A stretch of 64,000 bases of DNA from Synechococcus sp. RCC307. GTDB lineage: Bacteria > Cyanobacteriota > Cyanobacteriia > PCC-6307 > Cyanobiaceae. A program made the position numbers and the translations under genes. The DNA lies in NCBI GenBank assembly GCA_000063525.1, contig CT978603.1:863105-927104 (forward strand), read 5' to 3'. Below, in pieces: positions 38,650 through 45,224 of the stretch (its first letter is position 1; every line of letters starts with the position of its first letter). The notes under the pieces are model-generated. The model did not search any database. It was not told the DNA's origin and was given only the letters and a program-made list of their open reading frames with translations.

Positions 38650-39285
38650 ATGAGTGAGCTTCAGCGCCTGAAAGGGCTGCTGCCTCCAGAGATGCAGAGC
38701 TGGGTCTTCGTGGAGGCCGCGGCCGCTGCTGATCCACCGCTGGTGAGCCTTGAGGAGATCGGGCGTGATGAGGTGGAGATCCAGGTGGATCTCGAGAAGT
38801 GGGATGCCCTGGCGCTCGACCACCGCAATCTGCTCTTCTGGCATGAGGTGGGCCGCATCCAAAACGATGCGATTCCCCGCGATGGCTGGGAAATGGCTGC
38901 CTTGGCCATCGGCCTAGGTGGTGCCATTGGTGAGCTGTGGGTTCAAGACGGCTTGCTGCTTGTGCTGGCCATGGGGCTTTCGGGCTTTGCCGGCTATCGC
39001 TTGTATCTGAAAAACAATTCTGAGAAGCGTCTGCAAGACGCCATTGCCGCTGATGAGCGGGCCATCAACCTGGCCACCCGCTTTGGTTACACCCTGCCCA
39101 ATGCCTACAAAAGCTTGGGTGGCGCCCTGAAGGAACGCATCGAGCAGACCCGTAAAAAGCGGCAGCGCAGCTTTTTTGAAGATCGGCTTGAAGCTCTGCG
39201 CAAGAGCGCTGGCCGCGCCCGCGCTGAAATGGCCCAACAGCAGGGCAGCAGCCGCTCTGTAAGCAGTGAGAACGTGTATGGATAG
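38650..39285 (+). CDS. DUF3318-family membrane-associated protein
   Basis: A 211-residue protein from the ATG at 38650 (MSELQRLKGLLPPEMQSWV). A soluble N-terminus with LDHRNLLFWHEVGRIQNDAIPRDGWEM is followed by two close hydrophobic helices (about 82-118) and a basic helical C-terminus (RKKRQRSFFEDRLEALRKSAGRARAEM). It matches the cyanobacterial DUF3318 family of unknown function. rsfS overlaps its end by eight bases. Confidence 0.8.
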   Translation: MSELQRLKGLLPPEMQSWVFVEAAAAADPPLVSLEEIGRDEVEIQVDLEKWDALALDHRNLLFWHEVGRIQNDAIPRDGWEMAALAIGLGGAIGELWVQDGLLLVLAMGLSGFAGYRLYLKNNSEKRLQDAIAADERAINLATRFGYTLPNAYKSLGGALKERIEQTRKKRQRSFFEDRLEALRKSAGRARAEMAQQQGSSRSVSSENVYG

Positions 39286-39649
39286 TGAAGCGCTGGTGCA
39301 GCTGGCTGCTGAAGCTGCCGACGACCGCAAAGCCGTTGATATCCGCCTGCTCAAGGTGGATGACGTCACCACCTTGACCGACTGGTTTCTGGTTTGCAGC
39401 GGTCTCTCCACGGTGCAGGTCAAGGCCATTGCCCGCTCGGTTGAAGATCGTTTGGAAGAGCAGGGGCAGCTTCCCTTGCGCAAGGAGGGCTTCAGCGAAG
39501 GGCGCTGGGTCCTGCTGGATTACGGCGATGTGATTGTTCAGGTGCTCACACCAGAAGAACGCAGTTACTACGATCTGGAGGCTTTCTGGGGACACGGAAC
39601 AACTGTTCCTTTTGTCTCTGCGGTGGCGTCGACTGGATCTTCAACCTGA
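39278..39649 (+). CDS. rsfS: Ribosomal silencing factor RsfS
   Basis: A 123-residue protein. RsfS binds ribosomal protein uL14 and blocks subunit joining to save energy in stationary phase or darkness. Typical blocks are ADDRKAVDIRLLKVDDVTTLTDWFLV-like (about 12-37), and WVLLDYGDVIVQVLTPEERSYYDLEAFW (about 77-104, listed here only by position with key residues D81, Y82 and the terminal LExxW). The ATG at 39278 overlaps the DUF3318 gene. The CGLD27 gene follows three bases later. Confidence 0.93.
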   Translation: MDSEALVQLAAEAADDRKAVDIRLLKVDDVTTLTDWFLVCSGLSTVQVKAIARSVEDRLEEQGQLPLRKEGFSEGRWVLLDYGDVIVQVLTPEERSYYDLEAFWGHGTTVPFVSAVASTGSST

Positions 39650-39652
39650 ACC

Positions 39653-40138
39653 ATGAGCGTCTGTCCGGTGCCGGCGGAACAACAACCCCTGCGCCAGTAC
39701 GAGGAACTGACCGCGTCTTGGTTTTTTCGGTGGCCTTCCACCAGTTTTGCGGCCTTGAGCCGCCGGCTAGCCCAGGGTTGGTTGCTGCTGCTGCCGATCA
39801 CCTTGTTGGTGGCCAGCGGCAGCATTCCGTTGCGCCACGACATGCCGCGGTTGTTTGCCGCTGGTGCCGTTTCCGCCTTGGTGCTGCCTTTGCTTCTCTT
39901 GGTGCGTCAGTGGCTGGGCTGGACCTATGTGCATCGCCGCTTGATGCGAGAGCGCATCACCTATGAGGAATCGGGTTGGTACGACGGGCAGGAGTGGGAG
40001 AAGCCCTTGGAGTGGCGTGAGAAAGATCTGTTGATTGCTCAACATCAGGTGAGGCCTGTGCTGGGCCGTTTGCTGCGGGCTATCAGTGTTTTGGCTGCGC
40101 TACTGCTGTGGGGCGCCAGCCTCTGCCAGGCTCTTTGA
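39653..40138 (+). CDS. CGLD27/DUF1230-family membrane protein
   Basis: A 161-residue protein with the family N-terminus CPVPAEQQPLRQYEELTASW followed by FFRWP. Hydrophobic segments lie at about 42-60, 68-88 and 137-157, with a conserved basic/acidic stretch ERITYEESGWYDGQEWEKP between them. The family is shared by cyanobacteria and green plastids; the Chlamydomonas/Arabidopsis relative has been linked to iron or photosynthetic function, which I only recall loosely. Likely a thylakoid protein. Confidence 0.82.
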   Translation: MSVCPVPAEQQPLRQYEELTASWFFRWPSTSFAALSRRLAQGWLLLLPITLLVASGSIPLRHDMPRLFAAGAVSALVLPLLLLVRQWLGWTYVHRRLMRERITYEESGWYDGQEWEKPLEWREKDLLIAQHQVRPVLGRLLRAISVLAALLLWGASLCQAL

Positions 40139-40153
40139 GATCGGCACCGACGC

Positions 40154-41119
40154 ATGACGTCATCGATGGGTCTTAGTGGTTCCAGCCTTGCGGGCCATCC
40201 CCCGCTGGAGGTGCGGCTGCTGCGCGATGGGATGACCGAATCGGTGCACCGGGTGCATGCCGTGGTCTGTGACCAGCGCGGCCGCCTGTTGATGCGCGCT
40301 GGCGATGCCCAGCATTTGAGCTTTATTCGTTCGGCGCTCAAGCCCTTTCAAGCCCAGACTTTTGTCTCCAGTGGTGCCCTGGATGCTCAAGGGGGCGCGG
40401 AGCGCGCAATGGCGATTGCTTGCGCCTCCCATGACGGCGGCAAAGACAAAGCCCGTGAAGCCTTCCAGATTCTCTGGCGGGCCGACATCGATGCGTCGAT
40501 GTTGCGTTGCCCGGTCCCAGCGGGCAAAGAGAGCCCGCTGGAGCACAACTGCTCGGGAAAGCATGCGGCGTTTTTGGCCAGTTGCCGGCGCATGTGCTGG
40601 CCTTTGGAGGGCTACCTCAACAAAAATCACCCATTGCAGCAGGAGCTGTTTGGCCGCATCGCTGAGCTCCTGGGGTTGCCAAAAGATGAACTGATCATCG
40701 CGAGCGATGACTGTGGCGCCCCCACCGTTCAGCTTCCTTTGAGTCAGATGGCGCTGCTGTTTGCCCACCTTGGGGCTGGAACGCTGCCCAACCTCGAGCG
40801 CTTGGTGCGCGCGATGCAGGCCCACCCCGAGCTGGTGGCAGGTGTTGGTCGTTTTGACACCGAGCTGATGCGCCGCGGCTTGGACATGCTGATCAGCAAA
40901 GGTGGCGCTGAGGGGATTCAATGCCTGGCCCGTGTGGGCGAGGGTCTTGGTTTGGCGATCAAGGTGGAAGACGGCGCGAGCCGCGCCAAGCGTGCGGTGG
41001 CTTTGCACCTCTTGCGTCAGTTGGATTGGCTCACGCCCACCGCTTTGGAGGAACTGGAGCAGCAATTCATGATTCCGATGGCTGGTCAGCGGCTTGAGGT
41101 GATCGGCGAATTGGTTTGA
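40154..41119 (+). CDS. Asparaginase II-type (thermolabile, AnsA-like) L-asparaginase
   Basis: A 321-residue protein of the asparaginase II family (Rhizobium type), distinct from the classical E. coli fold. Family blocks seen: RSALKPFQAQ (near residue 60), ACASHDGG (near 92), HNCSGKHAAFLASC (near 130, with the Ser/Lys/Cys active-site cluster) and DDCGAPTVQLPL (near 180). It should hydrolyse asparagine to aspartate and ammonia. It closes a plus-strand run DUF3318-rsfS-CGLD27-asparaginase, followed by tRNA-fMet. Confidence 0.85.
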   Translation: MTSSMGLSGSSLAGHPPLEVRLLRDGMTESVHRVHAVVCDQRGRLLMRAGDAQHLSFIRSALKPFQAQTFVSSGALDAQGGAERAMAIACASHDGGKDKAREAFQILWRADIDASMLRCPVPAGKESPLEHNCSGKHAAFLASCRRMCWPLEGYLNKNHPLQQELFGRIAELLGLPKDELIIASDDCGAPTVQLPLSQMALLFAHLGAGTLPNLERLVRAMQAHPELVAGVGRFDTELMRRGLDMLISKGGAEGIQCLARVGEGLGLAIKVEDGASRAKRAVALHLLRQLDWLTPTALEELEQQFMIPMAGQRLEVIGELV

Positions 41120-41167
41120 TTGGTTGCCAACTGTCGCCGTTGTCACCTAAGTTTTGGTTTCGGTTGC

Positions 41168-41244
<77 letters not shown>

Positions 41245-41252
41245 ATTCCTTC

Positions 41253-41279
41253 AACCGCTCCTTCTGGGGGCGGTTTTTT
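41253..41279 (+). terminator. Rho-independent terminator after tRNA-fMet
   Basis: AACCGC (41253-41258) pairs with GCGGTT (41270-41275), extended by C/G-rich bases in the loop, followed by a run of T. It lies nine bases after the tRNA. Confidence 0.85.
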
Positions 41280-41470
41280 ATTGGCTTAGTCCACCAGCTA
41301 TCAGGTGAGTGCGGATCGCTTCTGCCACGCTTGCCGTTCGGTTGTCTACATGCAGCTTGTGATGGCTAGCAGGTGTTGCCGTGCTGTGACATTGACGATG
41401 AGCTGGTTGGCATCAATGCGCATCTCAGCTTCGAAACCGTTTGAGCTGCTGATGGCACCGCGCTGTCGTC
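41278..41470 (-). pseudogene. Decayed second copy of the LuxR-type DNA-binding domain
   Basis: Translating the minus strand by hand, one frame gives NQLIVNVTARQHLLAITS, which aligns with NQQI...STARGHVQTIMQ of the intact neighbour with about six residues deleted. A second frame then gives KLHVDNRTASVAEAIRTHLI, matching KLDVQGRTAAAAEGIRRQL of the intact gene. The match moves between frames, so the copy has a deletion and a frameshift and no start. It lies directly downstream of the intact gene on the same strand. Confidence 0.6.
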
Positions 41471-41501
41471 AGCGGGATCTCAGCCCTTTGGTGGCAACGT
41501 C

Positions 41502-41729
41502 TTAATGAGCCAGCTGCCGCCGGATCCCTTCCGCTGCGGCTGCTGTGCGGCCTTGAACATCAAGCTTTTGCATGATCGTTTGCACATGCCCTCGGGCTGT
41601 CGAGCCAGCGATATGCAGCCGTTGGCCGATCTGCTGATTGGTGAGGCCATCGCAGAGCAGCTGCAGCACTTCGCATTCGCGGCGCGTGAGTTGCAGCGGA
41701 TCTGGATAGCGTTTGCTGGTGATCGCCAT
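41502..41729 (-). CDS. Stand-alone LuxR/GerE-type helix-turn-helix protein
   Basis: A 75-residue protein consisting only of the DNA-binding domain: LTRRECEVLQLLCDGLTNQQIG (residues 14-35, split here: LTRRECEVL, then GLTNQQIG), the recognition helix STARGHVQTIMQKL and the C-terminal helix RTAAAAEGIRRQL. No receiver or ligand domain is attached. It should bind DNA, probably as a dimer, and could act as a small activator or as a competitor of larger NarL-type regulators. A decayed copy follows it, and a 14-bp palindrome lies 154 bases upstream. Confidence 0.85.
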   Translation of the reverse strand: MAITSKRYPDPLQLTRRECEVLQLLCDGLTNQQIGQRLHIAGSTARGHVQTIMQKLDVQGRTAAAAEGIRRQLAH

Positions 41730-41882
41730 GGTTGTTCAGCTGGTGTGAAGAGTTGGGCTGGTGTCTGCGGAACGATCCAGCCCAGCCAGCCCCCCTGCAT
41801 CCCACCGCTTCAGGAGCTGGCGAACCTACTGAATGGGTTTTGTGTGACCACCGCGCGACTGAATCGTTGCGGTTGTTGTCAA

Positions 41883-41896
41883 GAGTCGTACGACTC
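41883..41896. promoter_or_regulatory. Perfect 14-bp palindrome between mscL and the LuxR-type gene
   Basis: GAGTCGTACGACTC is a perfect palindrome, framed by GTTGT on the left and ACAAC on the right. It sits 14 bases after the mscL stop in the 180-base gap ahead of the LuxR-type gene. It could be an operator or a hairpin at the mscL 3' end; no T-run follows. Confidence 0.4.
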
Positions 41897-41910
41897 ACAA
41901 CGACACAGCC

Positions 41911-42285
41911 CTAGAGACGTCGCTCTTCCAAAGCTGCGCTGAGCCGCTCCACCGCTTGCGCCAATTGCTTTTGGCTATCCGCAGCAGGATCGACTTTGGC
42001 GGTGCGGTGCCTGAGCCGCTCCACGCTCTTGACCACCACAAACACAACCGCCGCCACGACCACAAAGTTCAGCAGTGCCACCAAAAGGTTGCCTGCTGGC
42101 CAGCTGCTGATTGAATCAATGCCCAGCTCGGCCATGGTGGGGTTGAGGGCTGCGGTGGTGAACAGTTCCACAACCGCTTGCACCACCTTGGTGAAGGCCG
42201 CGCCAATAATCACGGCAACCGCCAGATCAACCACGTTGCCGCGGTTGATGAAGTCAAGAAATTCACGGCCGAGTCCTTTGCCCAT
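41911..42285 (-). CDS. mscL: Large-conductance mechanosensitive channel
   Basis: A 124-residue protein with the MscL layout: amphipathic start (GREFLDFINRGNVVDLAVAVIIGAAF, positions 5-30), first helix carrying the VVDLAVAVIIG pore segment, a periplasmic loop and a second helix (NLLVALLNFVVVAAVVFVVV, about 68-87), then a charged C-terminal helix. It forms a pentameric pore that releases solutes on hypo-osmotic shock. The ATG at 42285 is chosen; a TTG four codons upstream is possible. Confidence 0.93.
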   Translation of the reverse strand: MGKGLGREFLDFINRGNVVDLAVAVIIGAAFTKVVQAVVELFTTAALNPTMAELGIDSISSWPAGNLLVALLNFVVVAAVVFVVVKSVERLRHRTAKVDPAADSQKQLAQAVERLSAALEERRL

Positions 42286-42332
42286 GGGATTGCCCAAGTT
42301 GGGTTTCAGGATGCCGACTTTGCCGCTTGGTT

Positions 42333-42506
42333 TCAGGCTGCAATCGGTGTGGTGTGGAGGTGGATCATGATTTGCAGCTGCTCAGCCACCTCGAGCCAGT
42401 GCTGGCGTTCGCCCTCTGTTGTGGCGTCTTCTGCCCGCTGGATGAGTTGGCTGCGGCGCTCAGCCAGCTTTTCAATGAATGAAATGGTGTCTGACATTTC
42501 AACCAT
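42333..42506 (-). CDS. 57-residue ORF upstream of mscL
   Basis: Found by hand translation: ATG at 42506, TGA at 42333-42335. The product starts MVEMSDTISFIEKLAERRSQ, continues as one amphipathic, charged helix (LIQRAEDATTEGERQHWLEV) and ends HLHTTPIAA. The codon use and the regular heptad-like Leu/Ile spacing look real. A second Met at residue 4 could be the start. No family is known to me. It runs toward mscL, 47 bases before its start. Confidence 0.5.
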   Translation of the reverse strand: MVEMSDTISFIEKLAERRSQLIQRAEDATTEGERQHWLEVAEQLQIMIHLHTTPIAA

Positions 42507-42640
42507 TATTCGCTCAGGCGAAATTATCAGAACCAGCCAGAAATGGCGTTGATTTGTTCTTTCGACTCAGAACGTTGGATTCTGTGACGTTCAACGTGAT
42601 GTTGCGTTACTTGTGTTGCATTGACTGCAAGCCATAACGA

Positions 42641-43357
42641 CTACGACGTCTTCAAAGCATCCACCACCTCAGGGAAGTGCTCATCGAGGCAGTGGTCACA
42701 GACGCCATGGCTAAAGCCCATCGAGGTGGTGCGGCTGAGGTAGTTATCCAGGTAGTCCCAGTCGCCTTCGGAATCACGCACCTTTCTGCAATAGGAGCAG
42801 ATGGGGAGCACCTGTTGGCTGCTGGTGATGCTGCTCAAGCTGTTGAGAAAGCGCAGCGAGCGGCGGCGCAGTTCCAACAGGGTCACCACCTGCCGGGCCA
42901 GCGACTTCATCACGATCAGCTGCGCATCACTGAGTGCTCCCGGTTTGCGGTCAATCACGCAGAGGGTGCCGAGGCGATGCTCCGCGGGTGTTTCTAGTGG
43001 GAAGCCAGCATAGAGGCGAATGTTGGGATCGCCGCTGACCAGCGGGTTATGCCGAAAGCGTGTGTCGTTGAGGGCGTCCTCAATGATCATCGGCTCGGAA
43101 TCGGCGATGGCATGGGCGCAAAACGACCAATCCCGTGGTGTTTCTCGCGCTTCTAAGCCAACGGTTGACTTGAACCATTGCTTCTCATCGCTCACCAGGC
43201 TCATCAGGGCAATTGGTGTACCGCAGGTGATCGAAGCGATGCGGGTGATGTCGTCGTAACACTGCTCTGGCCGGGTCCCCAGCACGCGATATTCGGCGAG
43301 GGCTTGGAGCCTTTCTGCCTCATTGGCTGCCCGTTTGGCTGAGTAATACAGAGCCAT
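42641..43357 (-). CDS. GAF-domain sensor with C-terminal Cys4 cluster
   Basis: A 238-residue cytosolic protein. Residues about 15-165 form a GAF domain of the type usually attached to GGDEF or kinase modules (ERLQALAEYRVLGTRP, then SLVSDEKQWFKSTVGL, ARETPRDWSFCAHAI). The last 50 residues carry LPICSYCRKVRDSEGDWDYL and SHGVCDHCLDEHFPEV, two CxxC pairs that may bind zinc; similar tails are known at the C-terminus of many PAS/GAF/receiver proteins. No output domain is present, so it is probably a partner protein. A 7-1-7 palindrome lies 100 bases upstream. Confidence 0.82.
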   Translation of the reverse strand: MALYYSAKRAANEAERLQALAEYRVLGTRPEQCYDDITRIASITCGTPIALMSLVSDEKQWFKSTVGLEARETPRDWSFCAHAIADSEPMIIEDALNDTRFRHNPLVSGDPNIRLYAGFPLETPAEHRLGTLCVIDRKPGALSDAQLIVMKSLARQVVTLLELRRRSLRFLNSLSSITSSQQVLPICSYCRKVRDSEGDWDYLDNYLSRTTSMGFSHGVCDHCLDEHFPEVVDALKTS

Positions 43358-43456
43358 CCAAATACCTGAGGTTCTTCCCTATAAAGGGCCCTATGACGGT
43401 GTTAATGGCGATCAGGATTGTCTGGCTCGTGAATTATTGATCGGGGATAAAACGTA

Positions 43457-43471
43457 TTGATTGGCAATCAA
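43457..43471. promoter_or_regulatory. 7-1-7 inverted repeat upstream of the GAF gene
   Basis: TTGATTG, one G, CAATCAA: a perfect 15-bp repeat with the same 7-1-7 geometry as Fur/Zur/PerR sites, 100 bases before the GAF gene start and 17 after the DUF2811 stop. Confidence 0.4.
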
Positions 43472-43487
43472 ATGGTTTGCCCCCTGC

Positions 43488-43799
43488 TCAGCTAGCGGCA
43501 ACATCGCAGGAGCGGCTGAACAGGCCGTTCAGGTAGTGCTGGGCAACCGCGCGATCACTGCTGCCGTTTTGGAATAGGAAGCTGGCCAACGCCGAGCTCA
43601 CGAGTTGGTACTGATCCCACTGCGGGTTGGATTGCAGGAAGCCCTGCATGCTGCCGAACAGGGCTTCGGGGATTTCGGCTTCCAGGCTGATGATTTCTTG
43701 GCTTGGGTTGGCGTTACTGGTCTGGCTGTTGCACCCGTCGTTCAACGTTGGCTCTCCGCTTGCCCAGTGATGAAGCCACAGATCGGGGTGCTTCGTCAA
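43488..43799 (-). CDS. DUF2811-family protein
   Basis: A protein of up to 103 residues whose C-terminal 65 residues (SLEAEIPEALFGSMQGF...WDQYQLVSSALASFLFQNG) match DUF2811, a small cyanobacterial family of unknown role. The start is uncertain: the first available start is a TTG at 43799, another TTG is near 43745, and the frame stays open about 120 bases further upstream without ATG or GTG. The N-terminal part is polar and poorly conserved-looking. Confidence 0.7.
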   Translation of the reverse strand: MTKHPDLWLHHWASGEPTLNDGCNSQTSNANPSQEIISLEAEIPEALFGSMQGFLQSNPQWDQYQLVSSALASFLFQNGSSDRAVAQHYLNGLFSRSCDVAAS

Positions 43800-44109
43800 A
43801 GGTGGTGCTGATGTCGAATCAGCTCCTGTCTCATCGCTGAGATTGCTCTCGCTACCAGTGTTTGTATCAACCGAACATGACGACTTTCTGCTGATTGAAT
43901 CGCTTGGCCTCGAGCGTCAAGTGATTCGTTCGGGCTGATGCAATCTCCACAGAACGACCAAATCAGGAGCTTTTAAGGAGAAAACCTGTGGAAAGCCCCC
44001 CGGCCGCCTGGGGAAAAGCCTGCTTGGCTGTGGAGAACAGGAAACGATTAGCAGGGCTAATGATTGTGAGTCTTACGAGACTGGCATGAGAGCGCGACGG
44101 ATGTGATCG
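43800..44109. other. Non-coding spacer with a stem-loop
   Basis: About 310 bases without a credible gene. It contains a 10-pair stem on the plus strand (GAATCGCTTG with CAAGTGATTC, 43897-43927, one G·U pair) and a short ATTAGC/GCTAAT hairpin at 44047-44061 that could help end the chelatase transcript. A purine-rich AAGGAGAAAAC follows but no ORF. Confidence 0.4.
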
Positions 44110-45183
44110 TTAGATGCTGGGTTTTTCTTCCGATTTGATCTGCATCGTGCGAGGCCCGAGGGGGTGATCGGCGTGGGGATAGATCGGGTGGTGATGACCA
44201 TGGTCGTGACTGTGGTCATGACTGCCCTGGGGAAGCGGCACGCCATCGGGCTGGCAAGCCCCGGTGCATTCGTTTTCACAGAGTTGGCAGGGCTCATTGA
44301 GGCCCTCGACGTGGTGGTGATGGCTGTGCTGAGGAGCGCCAACTTCGGTTTCAAAACCGAGCACCTGCTGGCGGTATTTGCAGAGTGAGCAATTCATGGC
44401 GGTGTCGCCGCGAACCACCTCCGCCACCCGTTCGATGAAGGTGTCGATCACCATTGGGTGATCACCGAGGTAGCTGGCTTGTAGGAATTCCACCTCGGGG
44501 TGGTCGGCGGCAACGCGCTCGCTGTGTTGCCGGATGCGGCTGACCAGCACCCCTGAAAACAAGAAATAGGGGAACACGATCACGCGCTTGAAACCCAGCT
44601 TCACCACATGGCGTAGGCCAGGCTCCACCAAGGGGAAGGTGACACCGGAATACACCGTTTCACCCCAGCCAAAGCCAAAACCCTCCACCAGCATCCGGGT
44701 CACCTTGGCGACATTGGAGTTGGCATCAGGGTCGGATGAGCCGCGGCCCACCACGACCAGCAGGGTGTCGCTCAAGGGCACATCGCCGCTGGCCTGATCA
44801 ATGGCCTCGCGGATGCGTGCCCCCGCCGCTTGGATCATCTTGAGGTCAACCCCCAGTTCGCGGCCGTAGTCGACCTGCAGGCCGGTCTCAGCGCTGTAGG
44901 TGTTCAGCACCGATGGGATGTCGTTCTTGGCGTGGCCTGCGGCAAACAACATCCCGGGCACGGCCAGCACCCGCTGAACCCCTTGCTGCCTCAGCTTCTC
45001 GAGGCCATCGCGAAGGATGGGCCTGGCAAATTCCAAGTAGCCATGTTCCACCGGTAGCTGGGGGAGCTTGCGGCGCAGGCCATCAGCCAACTTGGCGAAT
45101 TCATCGACGGCCAAGCGATTGCGGCTGCCATGGCCGCAGATCAGTACGCCGAGTCCGTCTGCGCTGGTGAAGTCGTCCGCCAT
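44110..45183 (-). CDS. Sirohydrochlorin chelatase (CbiX/SirB long form) with His/Cys-rich tail
   Basis: A 357-residue protein. Two CbiX repeats cover residues 10-260: LICGHGSRNRL (metal-binding His near 18), GMLFAAGHAKNDIP (second His near 85) and VVVGRGSSDPDAN in the second half. It inserts Fe2+ or Co2+ into sirohydrochlorin for siroheme or B12. The last 90 residues hold SLCKY, CQLCENECTGAC and the His-rich SHDHSHDHGHHHPIYPHADH, a metal-binding tail. The B12 route would feed NrdJ. The symbols sirB or cbiX are both used for such genes, so I leave it blank. Confidence 0.88.
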   Translation of the reverse strand: MADDFTSADGLGVLICGHGSRNRLAVDEFAKLADGLRRKLPQLPVEHGYLEFARPILRDGLEKLRQQGVQRVLAVPGMLFAAGHAKNDIPSVLNTYSAETGLQVDYGRELGVDLKMIQAAGARIREAIDQASGDVPLSDTLLVVVGRGSSDPDANSNVAKVTRMLVEGFGFGWGETVYSGVTFPLVEPGLRHVVKLGFKRVIVFPYFLFSGVLVSRIRQHSERVAADHPEVEFLQASYLGDHPMVIDTFIERVAEVVRGDTAMNCSLCKYRQQVLGFETEVGAPQHSHHHHVEGLNEPCQLCENECTGACQPDGVPLPQGSHDHSHDHGHHHPIYPHADHPLGPRTMQIKSEEKPSI

Positions 45184-45224
45184 GGGTTGGCCTTACTGCA
45201 AGCGACGCTATCGCCTGGCTTTCT

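Noticed and set aside
40160-41146. 328-codon open frame antisense to the asparaginase gene
   Set aside because: Same cause: codon bias of the real gene keeps the opposite frame open. The plus-strand protein has clear active-site motifs.
43985-44036. Two TGTGGA-type sequences resembling DnaA boxes
   Set aside because: They differ from TGTGGATAA by one and two bases, only two copies occur, and no dnaA or dnaN is nearby, so an origin is not supported.
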